Source: Marthasterias glacialis (taxonomy: Eukaryota; Echinodermata; Asteroidea; Forcipulatida; Asteriidae). From it: a DNA stretch of 64,000 nt. How positions within the stretch are numbered: position 1 is the stretch's first letter; every line of letters starts with the position of its first letter. Where the stretch lies: NCBI GenBank assembly GCA_911728455.2, contig OU452232.1, positions 5,359,227-5,423,226 on the forward strand, read 5' to 3'. The notes below the pieces were generated by a model. It was not told the origin of the DNA, did not search any database, and was given only the letters and a program-made list of their open reading frames with translations. The position numbers and the translations under genes are program-made. Below are positions 1-9,630 of this stretch, piece after piece.

Positions 1-652
1 TTGACAATATTGAGTTGTTACACAGATGGTTTATTATGTTTCTATGGTTCTACATATGTACAGGTACATGTGTGTCAAACCTTTCCAGATTGTATTTGTG
101 TGTTGTTACACAGATGGTTTACACAACAACAGACAGCCAACACGTCTACATTGTACATTATATACATGTCCATATATACCAAATCCAAATGTTGAGTTCA
201 TTTAATGCCCATCTCTTCCTTTGTACTGCATGTTTGAACTGTCTTAAAGTTTCGTTGAATGTCAAACATGTACAATACGTACCTCTTTTAAGTTCACAGA
301 AGTCTTACTGTTGACAAAACTTTGCCAGTTTTTAACATTTTGCTGTTCATGCATGTACTGTATAGGGCCTGATACTTCAGGGAGGCAACAGGCAATTTCC
401 TTCATGTTTGTGGACATTGCCTTGGTGCCCCTTGAATTGTGCAAATTATATTTTACTCATAAAGGTGCCCTGTATCAATGAGAAAGTACCTTGCCCTAAT
501 AAGAGCAAAGTATCAGGCATGCTGTATACTGTTCAAGAGAACGAAAAGAAAGAATCAAAGAAGCGGTTTGAATAGGATAGAAGCTGTTATTTTGTACAGC
601 ACTGTGTTTTACTGATTTTGGTGTATGATACTCTACCGGGTTTCGTTCGCAG
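1..652 (+). other. MTMR9: MTMR9 intron, left part; no exon seen
   Basis: No conserved myotubularin segment or paired splice signals were found. An 18-base direct repeat (tgttacacagatggttta) occurs at 16 and 103. Confidence 0.5.
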
Positions 653-778
653 CATGTAACAAGAATACCAACTCAATGGACAAGTGGCTGGGGCACCTCG
701 GTGCATCAAGCTGGCTCAGTAACGTCAAGGAAGTCCTGACGACAGCATGCCTTGTGGCTCAGTGTGTGGACAGGGAGA
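653..778 (+). CDS. MTMR9: MTMR9 exon a (first in window)
   Basis: The acceptor is tttcgttcgcag and the donor is GAGA|GTAAGT. The exon encodes NSMDKWLGHLG, then VKEVLTTACLVAQCVDRE, the conserved stretch just before the phosphatase P-loop. It enters with two bases of a split codon and leaves with one base. No earlier exon is visible in 1-652. Confidence 0.92.
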
Positions 779-3700
779 GTAAGTCTACATCTTCTGCATT
801 AGTCTGGGGCCGGTTTCAAGTTCATCAGTTATATGTATATTTGTTGAATTCAGAGATGTTTTGCTAACCCGAAAATGGTATACTGCTATTAGTCCCTCAG
901 GGGCAAAAAATGCACCTTAGATGGGATTCGAACCCACAACTTATTAAATTTTAGAACAGATAAACCACCAAGATTGCCCCGTGACAAGAGGACAAAACAC
1001 TCAATATACAATGCTCTATCATACGTGGGTGAGGGGCTGTCACTAAAATTGTATAAACCTTATGCGTCTGACGCCATGAGTCTCATAGAGAGGTGTACAA
1101 CAGCGCCCTCATTGAGGTCAAAACAGCCGTAAATTTACTGTAGGAAAATGGCTGTGCATACCCTCTATTGTTTCTAGGATGGTGCAAAAATTATATCAGT
1201 TAAAGTTAACCTGCCAATATGCCTTGTTAGGTTTGTTGATTGTGAAAATTATCCTGCATTTTTTTGGCTATTTGTATAAATTTGATCAGCATTGATAAGT
1301 GGCATTTGTTCATATTTAACATGAGGTCCTCTTGTAATTATACTTTTAGACCCTCCTTAATTTACCTTGAGACATGTTGGAAACTGTTTGTTGATAGATT
1401 CGTCGGTGTTAGTCCATGGTTCGGAGGGATTAGATGCTACACTACAGATCACATCATTAGCTCAGATTATACTGAACCCTGACTGTCGGACGGTTAGAGG
1501 GTAAGTCATGTCTATACAATCATGATACAACGTGGGTATTGAAAACCTGAAGATATCATTAGGTATAAGTCAGCCCCATCAAACCATGGTACAACAGTAA
1601 CCTAAACCTACAGATGTAATTGAGTATATACATCAGCCCCGTCAAATCAACACAGTTTAAAGCCCCAGCTCAACATTGGTAGACTGACTGTAAATGCTTC
1701 TATTCTTTGCACAAATCAAGATATTTGTAACAAAACCAACCTGTGAAAATGTCAGCTCATTTCGTTGTTTCATTTGCAAGAACACGGCAAAAATGCATTC
1801 AGCATTTTTGTACGCATTCCTATAGGCAGAGTTATCATCTCACTGAGACGAAAACTAATTTTGGATCTCATTTCATTTATCATTTAAAAACGATAACACT
1901 TCAGTCAGAAATATTTCAAGGAAAGTTTTCTATCATTATCTTTATACCATGTAAGGTATATGTCAATCTGTAAACGTTTATGTTTTTCTGTTTACCAATG
2001 TTGAGCTGGGCCTTTAAATTAAAACACTGCTAAATGCAGCAATATGCAGAAGTGCAATGAACTGGTTTATGCCGGCCTTGGCACTGTGCAGCAAAGATTA
2101 CAGAGCGCCGTAGGCACAAGATGGGGAACTCTGGCTGAAATGTGAAATCGCACTGGACGCCATTTCGGCAAGTGACTCTATTGATACGACACTGATACGT
2201 GCGGACCAGTGTAGACAACGACAATTGCTATCAATGGGAAACACAGGCATTCACTTGCCAAAATGGCGCCCATACTTTCCAACAGTAGATAAAGGCCTAG
2301 TTCCCCATCTTGCGCCTACGACGCTCTATAATCTTTGCTGTGCAGTTACCCTGTTACATTTAAATGCACCAATATGTATTGAGGTTTGCTGGGGACTTAA
2401 CCATGTTAACCATGTTAACTGTACGTGTCAAGGCCCTGTACCCAGCACGCTATGCTACACAATGAAAACAGAATATGGGATTGAGTTGACTGCTAAATGC
2501 AGCACAACGCAACAATCTTCAACTGGTGCATTTTTGTTGCTTAACTCTTTCACTACGGCGAGCCACTCACAGCGGCTTGGTGAATTACTTTATACGCCAG
2601 AAAGCAGCTGCCAGCAGCTCAAAATAAACAAAATATTAAACAATTCCGTCACAGCTGTACATTATATTCCGTAGTGAAAGAGTTAATAGCCAATAGCAGG
2701 GTAAGGGTTAATCCTGTTCATGATGGAAAGCTTGATTGTTCAATTTTTCCATTGTGACTTTTTATTCTGTATAGGTTTGAGGCACTGATTGAGCGTGAGT
2801 GGATACAATCTGGTCACCCATTTGCCAGTCGATGTGCAAAGTCTGCCTACGCTGGTAGCAAACACAAACACACTGGTCCTGTATTCCTTCTCTTCTTAGA
2901 CTGTGTGGGACAGGTGAGTTTGTCTTTAAACTTATCTCCAACCCTTCAAACTGCATGATTCTGCTTGGAACTGATGAACACTACACTAGTAAACTGGTTA
3001 TGCTTTACATGGGATCAGGCATACCACCATAAGCAGAGTCTAACAGTTTGGGTGGTGAGTTACTGAATGGTGTTGGACTGAGGACTGCACTAGTAAACTG
3101 ATTATGCTTTACATGGGATCAGGCATACCACTATAATCAGAGTCCAACAGTTTGGATGTTGAGTTAGTGAATGGTATTGGACTGGGGACTGCACTAGTAA
3201 ACTGATTATGCTTTACATGGGATCAGGCATACCACCATAATCAGAGTACCACAGTTTGGGTGTTGAGTTACTGAATGGTGTTGGACTGAGGACTGCACTA
3301 GTAAACTGATCATGCTTTACATGGGATCAGGCATACCACCATAATCAGAGTACCACAGTTTGGGTGTTGAGTTACTGAATGGTGTTGGACTGAGGTACTG
3401 CACTAGTAAACTGATTATGCTTTACATGGGATCAGGCATACCACTATAATCAGAGTCCAACAGTTTGGATGTTGAGTTAGTGAATGGTATTGGACTGGGG
3501 ACTGCACTAGTAAACTGATTATGCTTTACATGGGATCAGGCATACCACCATAATCAGAGTACCACAGTTTGGGTGTTGAGTTACTGAATGGTGTTGGACT
3601 GAGGACTGCACTAGTAAACTGATTATGCTTTACATGGGATCAGGCATACCACCATAATCAGAGTCCAACAGTTTGGGTGTTGAGTTACTGAATGGTGTTG

Positions 3701-6700
3701 GACTGAGGACTGCACTAGTAAACTGATTATGCTTTACATGGGATCAGGCATACCACCATAAGCAGAGTCCAACAGTTTGGGTCATGTGTTTGGTGGTGGA
3801 TTTTGTTGGAGTGAAGAAGGATCCTAGTAAATCACTCAAGGGAGTTGTGCATTATGTATTTGTACTGCCCTAAATCATAGCCCTACATACTCACTAGAAT
3901 TGGAACAAAAATCTGGGTCACAGCCCTGCTGGTTGCCATGAAAATCTAGTTGATTTCGACCCCAGCTAGCGGTTAGTAATTGGCAAGCTCTGCCTTGAGA
4001 GACCAAGAGACCAAGCTGGTGCACCTAAGTTGTCACTCTCACTGTTTAGGCTGCCTGCAGCCAATTCTTCAGAAGCATAACTCTCCCACATTCGGGGCTG
4101 AAGAAGAGAGATGGTGAGGTGCAGCAGCTTGCTCCTTCAACCGTCGCCTTTGTCGATGGCCATCTGACATCTTTTGTCATCAGCATCTCTAATACCCGAA
4201 GGCACTCTCTGCCTCAAGGCCCTTCAATCTTTGGCCAGCTACTCCCAGCTTTTGGAACTCATACCGTACACCTTCATACCGAGGTGACAGATGTCTTTGA
4301 TAATACGTTATTAATCATTTTGTTTTTCAGATCCTGCAGCAGTACCAGTGCTCCTTTGAGTTCAATGAGAAGTTTCTAATTCTTCTCTTTGAGAATGCCT
4401 ACGCCTCACAGTTTGGTAAGAGAATGATGCCCTCCACTGTTTATCATGGCTGAATATATATCACATGTATCAAGCCGATGTAATACATGGAGTGTCCTGG
4501 CCAAGTGGTCTAGTGTACAGACTCAAGCTTTAAGTATAAAGAGCACTTAGATAAAGTGAGGTATATCAATTGTGTATTATTGTACATTCATAAATACCGT
4601 AAACAGTTAGGGCAGTCCTATTGGTTGAAAGGTGGTCACATGACCGTTTAAAATCGGTTTTAAATGGCTGATAAAGACATAGCTCGAGCTTTGAACGCGC
4701 ATTAGATGCTCATACCCATACGTGTGTTGGCAGGCTAACTTACGCGGGCGCTAATTTAAATTGTAAATTTTAATGTCAAATTTGTTAGTACGTATGCGTG
4801 TACACACACAAAAATTAGCATCGCATGCAATTTGGCCCTTTACATAACCTTGTTATAGGGGGGCTTTTTCGTTTATCTTGTAAATGTTTTTATATATGCT
4901 TTATTGTGTTTGATCCCCTAAAATTTATTACTGTCAAGCTGAAAGTCTTCTGACTGATATCCCTTGTATTGTCTTTGTCATTTGTAGGAACGTTCCTGTG
5001 CAATAATGAACATGATAGACAAGCACTGAAACTTTCTACCAAGACACAGTCCTTATGGTAAGATAACATGTATGTTTGTAACTGCACCATGATATACAGT
5101 TTCACTCAATCCCCATTCATTCATTTATGTACAAGCATTATTAAAGGGGGAACAGTTTGGCTCAGTGGTGTCTTTGCCTGACTTTCACCTCTGTGGACTC
5201 CGATTTCTGTTCCACCTCAGACTGGTAGCCTGGCATGTGGATTGGGTTTTCAGTCCCTACCTGAATACATGGAGGTTTTCCTCCCACATAGCAAACATTT
5301 CTTCATCATCTCTTATTCATACTGTTGTTGGTGCTTGCACCGTTGGATGTGTAATGAAATAAAATTAATAAGAAAGGACAACCAGTTCTTTTTATATTTG
5401 GCCACCTCTTTCCTCCAAATTATCTGGATATTTAAAAATCAAGATGTACACATTGCTGACAATGTACAAGTACAATGTAAATGACAGATAGATCATTCAC
5501 CTTTGGTTAGCACTCTGCTTTAAAGCCCCAGCTCAACATTGGTAAGAAGAAAAACATAAGTGTTCACAGATTTACATATACATTACATGGTATAAAGATA
5601 ATGATGGCAGAAAAATTTCCTTCAAATATTTCTGCCTGAAGTGTTACCATTTTTAAATAATGAACGATAATAAGATTTAAAATTAGTTTTCTTCTCAGTG
5701 AGACGAAAACCCTTCCTATAGGAATGCGACAAAAATGCTGAATGCATTATTACCATTTTCTCGAAAATGAAACAACGAAATGAGCTGACATGTTAGTTTT
5801 ATTACAAATATCTTGATTTGTGCAAAGAATGGAAGCATTTACAGTCAGTTGACCAACGTCGAGCTGGGGCTTTAAATAGTCCAAACTTATAGCCAAAGAA
5901 ATACAACCAGTTTCTGTTGTGGAAGCCCTCTATGTTAGCAATGGTCAAAACTGGCAAAGTGCATCAAATCAACCAACGGGAAAGCTGCAATTTGCCATTC
6001 AGTCAAAATGGCTGCACAACTGGATTTCCTGAATGAGGTCTTGCACAGATAGTGATGTACTCAGCATTCTCTATGTTCAATTTCTGTATGTTAACCTGTT
6101 AGCAATACGCCTGTCTCATTTACTGTAAATATGAAAAGCTTTTAAAGTTTCAACAAAAGGTTCCCTAGTTGTGGAGAGGTAAACACTCTTCGTAGCTTTA
6201 ATGTTTCCCTCTTGTTTGAATTTCTCCACAAGGACGTATGTCAACAGACCAAAGATACTAGAAACCTATATCAACCCTCTGTATCAGCCAAATTCAACAG
6301 TCATATGGCCTTCAGTAGCTCCCCAAAGCTTGGTAAGTCAATCATCTGTAGGGCCATGTCACACAGGGCAATTTTTACTGGCAACTCGGAGGCAACCAAC
6401 GGCACTGCTTGCAACAGGAACAATTTTGTAGCGCAGGAGTTATTCTTCTAACAGTGTCTTGCAATCCTCAAGAAAATTGTGGGAAAATTGAAATATGAAT
6501 GCCTTTTCTTCTTGGAGATTGCCTGGAACTGGTTGCCTGTAAATTGCCTCGTGTGACATGACCCTAAGAGCTGTGAATTGTTCAGGGTAAAGCATGCAAT
6601 AGGCCGTGCAAGTTGGTATTCGATCAGTGTGAAGTTCAACACGTGAAAAAACAACAACTGAAAAGCAGGCCATTTTGTATTTTGTGCAAGACTTACACAG

Positions 6701-8055
6701 TCTATGATTCTTACATGGTATGTGGTCCTGGGTCTGTGTAATCGCATTTGTCATTACATTCAAACTCCGAAGGACAATGGAATGGCAATGACTCATGCTC
6801 TAACTCACTGTCGCACAGGGCGCGAGCTCCGCAAGTCCCCCTCCGCCCCCCAGCCCCCAACTCACACACACACACACACACTAGTGTGTATTCACCTGCA
6901 ATCGGGGACACCCTATTGTTCCTCTTTTGTTGGTACTCTTCACTTTTTTGCAACACCTCCTGTATGTTTTCTGGGGAGACTTGCCAAACTGTGGACTCTA
7001 TTGTTCCCTTTTGTTATATGACCCCAGTTTGAATGCCAAAACAAACTCACCCACACACCGCTAGGACCCACACACGGCCTTGTAATGGTTTGCAAGGCAC
7101 TGTGGCCCAATCTGCAACCGATCAAACCAGGAACACCAAGGCGAACCCCTTCTCTTTGTGATAAGTGCACTGGACACTGGACACTGGGCACTGGGCACTG
7201 GGCACTGCATTACAGAACACACACGGGACCTACGGCTTTACGTCCCATGTCGGAAGGACGCAGCAATAACGGTTAAGTGTCCTGCTTAAGGACACAAGTG
7301 TCACGACTGGGACTCGAACCCACACTCTGCTGATCAGAAACACCAGAGCTTGAGTCCGGTGTTCTTATCTGCTCAGCCAAGACATGCCATCATATCACCA
7401 GATGCCGAATAGTTTTTGTTTATTTATTGATGTATACAATATACATTTTGTTTACAATGTATCTGTTTATCGTGCAATGTGTGTTCAATCAATAAAATGA
7501 CAAGGACCTATATGTTTAAGGTAAATAAAAGCAATGTTTTATGGTGTGTTTTTGTTGTGTTTTTTTTGGCTAGATGCTTTGGTGTGGCTTGTATCTCAGA
7601 TGGGACATGGATAAGACAGTAAATGACTCCACGGATGTTGAAATCCGTAAGATCCAACAGAATGACAAACGCCTCAAGATGAAAGCCATGCAACTCAGAA
7701 AGTAAGTACCCCTCATTCCCTCACTGTGATTACAGCCCCTGTCTCTTCTGCCTTCTGTGAGTTTATTTCTATCCCTGTGAGTTTTCTTTGCCCCTGTGAG
7801 TTTCTTTGGACCTGGAGATTCTTTGGCCACAATGTGAGTTGGTTTCTATCTTGCATGAGCTTAATTTTCCTACTGTTTAACTACCCTTAGACTACTCTAC
7901 ATACTGATAGTTACAATTTTTGTAATCACATGGTGTTCTTTTTATCCAGTTTTCAAATAGTAAACTTAATCCAAGTTGTATCTGGGTTTTCCCCCTACAG
8001 GCAGCTTGCCGAGTTGCAGAAGGAAGCCCTGGAGAAGGGCTTGATTGGGGAATAG
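653..8055 (+). CDS. MTMR9: MTMR9, myotubularin-related pseudophosphatase (C-terminal half; 8 exons)
   Basis: Joined exons: 653-778, 1398-1500, 2775-2913, 4331-4415, 4988-5057, 6233-6332, 7574-7701 and 8001-8055 (stop TAG). Each has AG and GT borders and the phases fit throughout. The product has about 268 codons, against roughly 550 for the family, so the PH-GRAM domain and the start of the phosphatase domain lie left of the window. It contains the end of the phosphatase-like domain, including VLVHGSEGLDAT, FLLFLDCV, CSFEFNEKFLI, WPSVAPQSL, and a C-terminal coiled coil ending KQLAELQKEALEKGLIGE. In active myotubularins the P-loop is HCSDGWDR; here Cys is Gly and Arg is Ala, so it should be catalytically dead. 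MTMR9 in vertebrates binds MTMR6, MTMR7 and MTMR8 through its coiled coil and raises their activity on PI(3)P and PI(3,5)P2; that role is inferred here by homology. The gene is tail to tail with the TRPC gene. Confidence 0.93.
913..985 (-). repeat. tRNA-like SINE head
   Basis: On the - strand there is a B-box (GGTTCGAATCC, complement of 924-934) within GTGGGTTCGAATCCCATCT, preceded by a degenerate cloverleaf-like 5' part. It lies in an MTMR9 intron and is probably a SINE fragment. Confidence 0.5.
1398..1500 (+). CDS. MTMR9: MTMR9 exon b, degenerate P-loop exon
   Basis: This exon follows the acceptor ttgttgatag and ends at AGAGG|GTAAGT. It encodes SSVLVHGSEGLDATLQ, then SLAQIILNPDCRTVRG. The P-loop codons are at 1415-1438. 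It was found by reading the gap between exons a and c; the phase (2 in, 2 out) joins both neighbours exactly. Confidence 0.93.
1657..2017. mobile_element. TTAA-flanked nonautonomous DNA transposon, copy 1
   Basis: The element at 1661-2013 has inverted ends AGCCCCAGCTCAACATTGGT and ACCAATGTTGAGCTGGGCCT, and is flanked by TTAA on both sides. It carries no protein. A second copy lies at 5524-5871 in opposite orientation. TTAA target sites are typical of piggyBac-type elements; class is inferred from this alone. Confidence 0.85.
2083..2346. mobile_element. Foldback element family B, copy 1
   Basis: Inverted ends of about 50 bases begin actgtgcagcaaagatta on the left and end taatctttgctgtgcagt on the right, with aagatggggaactc facing gttccccatctt inside. 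A related copy is at 34643-34870. It lies in an MTMR9 intron. Confidence 0.8.
2775..2913 (+). CDS. MTMR9: MTMR9 exon c
   Basis: The acceptor is tctgtatag and the donor is GACAG|GTGAGT. It encodes FEALIEREWIQSGHPFASRC and ends PVFLLFLDCVGQ, a strongly conserved myotubularin-family segment. It enters with one base and ends in phase 0. The 104-bp minisatellite starts about 70 bases downstream. Confidence 0.95.
2985..3783. repeat. 104-bp minisatellite, about 7.7 copies, in an MTMR9 intron
   Basis: The motif actagtaaactg recurs at 2985, 3089, 3193, 3297, 3402, 3506, 3610 and 3714, giving steps of 104 bases (105 once). Units include acatgggatcaggcatacca and a variable cagtttgg(g/a)tgttgagtta part. 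Confidence 0.95.
4331..4415 (+). CDS. MTMR9: MTMR9 exon d
   Basis: The acceptor is tttgtttttcag and the donor is AGTTTG|GTAAGA. It encodes ILQQYQCSFEFNEKFL and ends FENAYASQF, a hallmark of the end of the myotubularin phosphatase domain. Confidence 0.95.
4988..5057 (+). CDS. MTMR9: MTMR9 exon e
   Basis: The acceptor is catttgtag and the donor is TTATG|GTAAGA. It encodes TFLCNNEHDRQALKLSTKTQ, then SL and the first two bases of a Trp codon that is completed by the next exon. Confidence 0.93.
5150..5385 (+). repeat. tRNA-derived SINE-like element
   Basis: A perfect Pol III A-box (tggctcagtgg, 5158-5168) starts a stretch with a degenerate B-box region, a body containing ggttttcagtccctacctga, and an A-rich tail (aaataaaattaataagaaag). 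Confidence 0.55.
5520..5875. mobile_element. TTAA-flanked nonautonomous DNA transposon, copy 2
   Basis: The element at 5524-5871 has the same inverted ends and TTAA flanks as copy 1 and inverted internal sequence (the segment gcacaaatcaagatatttgt appears in both). It lies in the MTMR9 intron before exon f. Confidence 0.85.
5967..6070. repeat. Dispersed repeat shared with 13601-13720
   Basis: Both copies carry ccaa(c/t)gggaaagc-like sequence, aaaatggctgcacaca/c and gcacagatagtgatgtact-type sequence in the same order. They are degenerate, and the boundaries are uncertain. Confidence 0.4.
6233..6332 (+). CDS. MTMR9: MTMR9 exon f
   Basis: The acceptor is tttctccacaag and the donor is AGCTTG|GTAAGT. 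It encodes TYVNRPKILETYINPLYQ and ends VIWPSVAPQSL, typical of the family. A foldback transposon begins only 18 bases after the exon ends. Confidence 0.94.
6351..6564. mobile_element. Foldback element family C, copy 1, 18 bases after MTMR9 exon f
   Basis: Inverted ends are gggccatgtcacacagggca and tgcctcgtgtgacatgaccc, with TA on both sides. A second copy at 58982-59348 is in inverse orientation and a diverged one lies at about 34880-35072. Confidence 0.85.
6858..7060. repeat. (CA)n and 'caatcggggac' repeat, single unit
   Basis: A (CA) run is followed by cacctgcaatcggggacacc, ccttttgtta and gtttgaatg. The same ordered motifs occur in two tandem units at 34260-34620. Confidence 0.55.
7130..7393 (-). 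repeat. tRNA-Leu-like SINE, copy 1
   Basis: On the - strand there is an A-box-like TTGGCTGAGCAG, an anticodon-loop-like CTCAAGC, a long variable arm and a perfect B-box GGTTCGAGTCC (complement of 7310-7320), followed by a body shared with 38530-38785 and 62530-62790. A short expansion of (g)gcactg units lies at 7168-7206. Confidence 0.85.
7574..7701 (+). CDS. MTMR9: MTMR9 exon g, start of coiled coil
   Basis: The acceptor is ttttttttggctag and the donor is AGAAA|GTAAGT. It encodes MLWCGLYLRWDMD and then a charged helical segment (VEIRKIQQNDKRLKMKAMQL) that begins the C-terminal coiled coil. Confidence 0.92.
8001..8055 (+). CDS. MTMR9: MTMR9 last coding exon
   Basis: The acceptor is ttccccctacag. 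The exon encodes QLAELQKEALEKGLIGE and ends with TAG at 8053-8055. It completes the coiled coil. Confidence 0.93.
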
Positions 8056-9630
8056 CTTTTACCTCTCCACCTTAAACACAATCAGCAAACAGCGGTAGAA
8101 TTCCTCAAAGGAAAGCCAAGCAAATTTGATCTGCCCACCAGAAAATAACAGAGAGATGGCAGTGCAATTTAATTGTATTAAAGACATCTATTTAATGAAC
8201 CCAAAAATTGTTTTTGTTTTATACAAAACGATGGTGTTGAAACCCTGCGTGTCACAAAAGTATGTTGTACTAGTATATGTATACTCTAAATCAACTTAAT
8301 CATCAAACAGAAGTACGGTAATCCTGCCAGATGTAAAACAGCTAGGTGTTATTACTGAAAGTGAATTGCTCATCAAAGAGCAGTTGACATGATATTAAAA
8401 ATAGGCACAGAACCTGCAGGACAGTTTGCACATAATTAGGATTTCCAAAGTCTTTGTACTTAATACAAAATGAAAGATTTATCAAAATTAAAAATTAAAA
8501 ATTCTTTTTTGTTGCAACATTGTGGTTTGTAAAATTTTTCTTGGAAATTCCCAGGAAAGTTTGATGAGCCTTTTCAGACTTTAATTTCTGACCCAGATCA
8601 ATTCTCAGGAAAAAGCTTTTTCCTGCAGAGAAAGCAACCCCCGCCCAGAGTAGGATTGTGCATGATAATCTGGGTAAAACCTTCTAGAGGGAGCGGATGC
8701 ATTGCTATTTTCAGATAGCAACCATGACCTGCATATCCATTGACTTTGTCACATTTGACCACATCCATATTGTAGCAGAGTATTTGCCATGTGGGTGGAT
8801 TGTAGACAGAATAATGATGTGCCACACACTGGAAAGCGTGTAGGGTGACATACATGTCCCTAGGGAGTACACGTTGGGTTGTGTTGGCTTGAGTTTACTT
8901 GTCAAGTTGCCAACAACTTGTACTGTTTTCCAGCCTCGGCACATGCAGGGATAACAATAGAAACAGTAGAAATAACAGATTAAAAACCATAATTATAACA
9001 AGAACATTGTCATTTTAATAAAATAAATGCCATATGTTTCAGCACATACGCTCACATAATGGTGTTTTCTTCAACTTACTGCCCAGGAGTTAGTCTGGGT
9101 TGAAGACGCTTCTGTGTTCTTTGGTTGTAAGATATCTCCATTAGAGGGCGCTATAACACGTGCATCGCTCTAACACAAACCGAATATCAGCCACAAACCA
9201 CTATCACAGTTTGTGTGTGAGAGCGATGCGTGTGTGAAAGTGCCCTCTGTTGGCGATGTATTACAGGAGCGTCTTGAACAGAGACTACGCAGGAGTGATG
9301 GGGCAAAGTGTGAATTTTTCCAATGGAAAAATGCGAGTGTGAAACGAACACTGTGCGGAAGTACAATTCCATGGGGGTTTCCTGGGGTTTTGTTTCATTG
9401 GAATTGGCTGTCCTTAATATGAAAGGGGCTGCCAGAGTACAATGTATCATTTTTGGTCTGTTGGCAATAGCTAGCTGTTTCAATAAACAATCCAAAGTTT
9501 TGTCCTATTATTTGGTGCATAGGATAGACAGGTCATTGCGCTGTAATTAGACCCTCTGTCAAGAGTACCTCAAGCTCATTCTTGCTTTTTTACATGGTAC
9601 TAAATTGGGTTGACGTAAAGAATGAATAAA
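8056..9630 (+). other. Probable MTMR9 3'UTR and flank, three AATAAA candidates
   Basis: No coding signal follows the stop. Possible polyadenylation signals AATAAA lie at 9017-9022, 9482-9487 and 9625-9630, so the 3'UTR may be 1.0-1.6 kb. Which one is used cannot be told from sequence. A foldback element sits at 9139-9248, inside or just past the UTR. Confidence 0.45.
9139..9248. mobile_element. Foldback element near MTMR9 3' end
   Basis: The left arm (agagggcgctataacacgtg, catcgctctaacacaaac) is complementary to the right arm (gtttgtgtgtgagagcgatg, gtgtgaaagtgccctctg). Confidence 0.75.

Noticed and set aside
2225..2674. 149-codon open frame on + strand
   Set aside because: It spans half of foldback family B and non-conserved intron between true MTMR9 exons.
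2985..3783. CRISPR-like array
   Set aside because: Units are contiguous 104-base tandem copies without unique spacers, in an animal intron.
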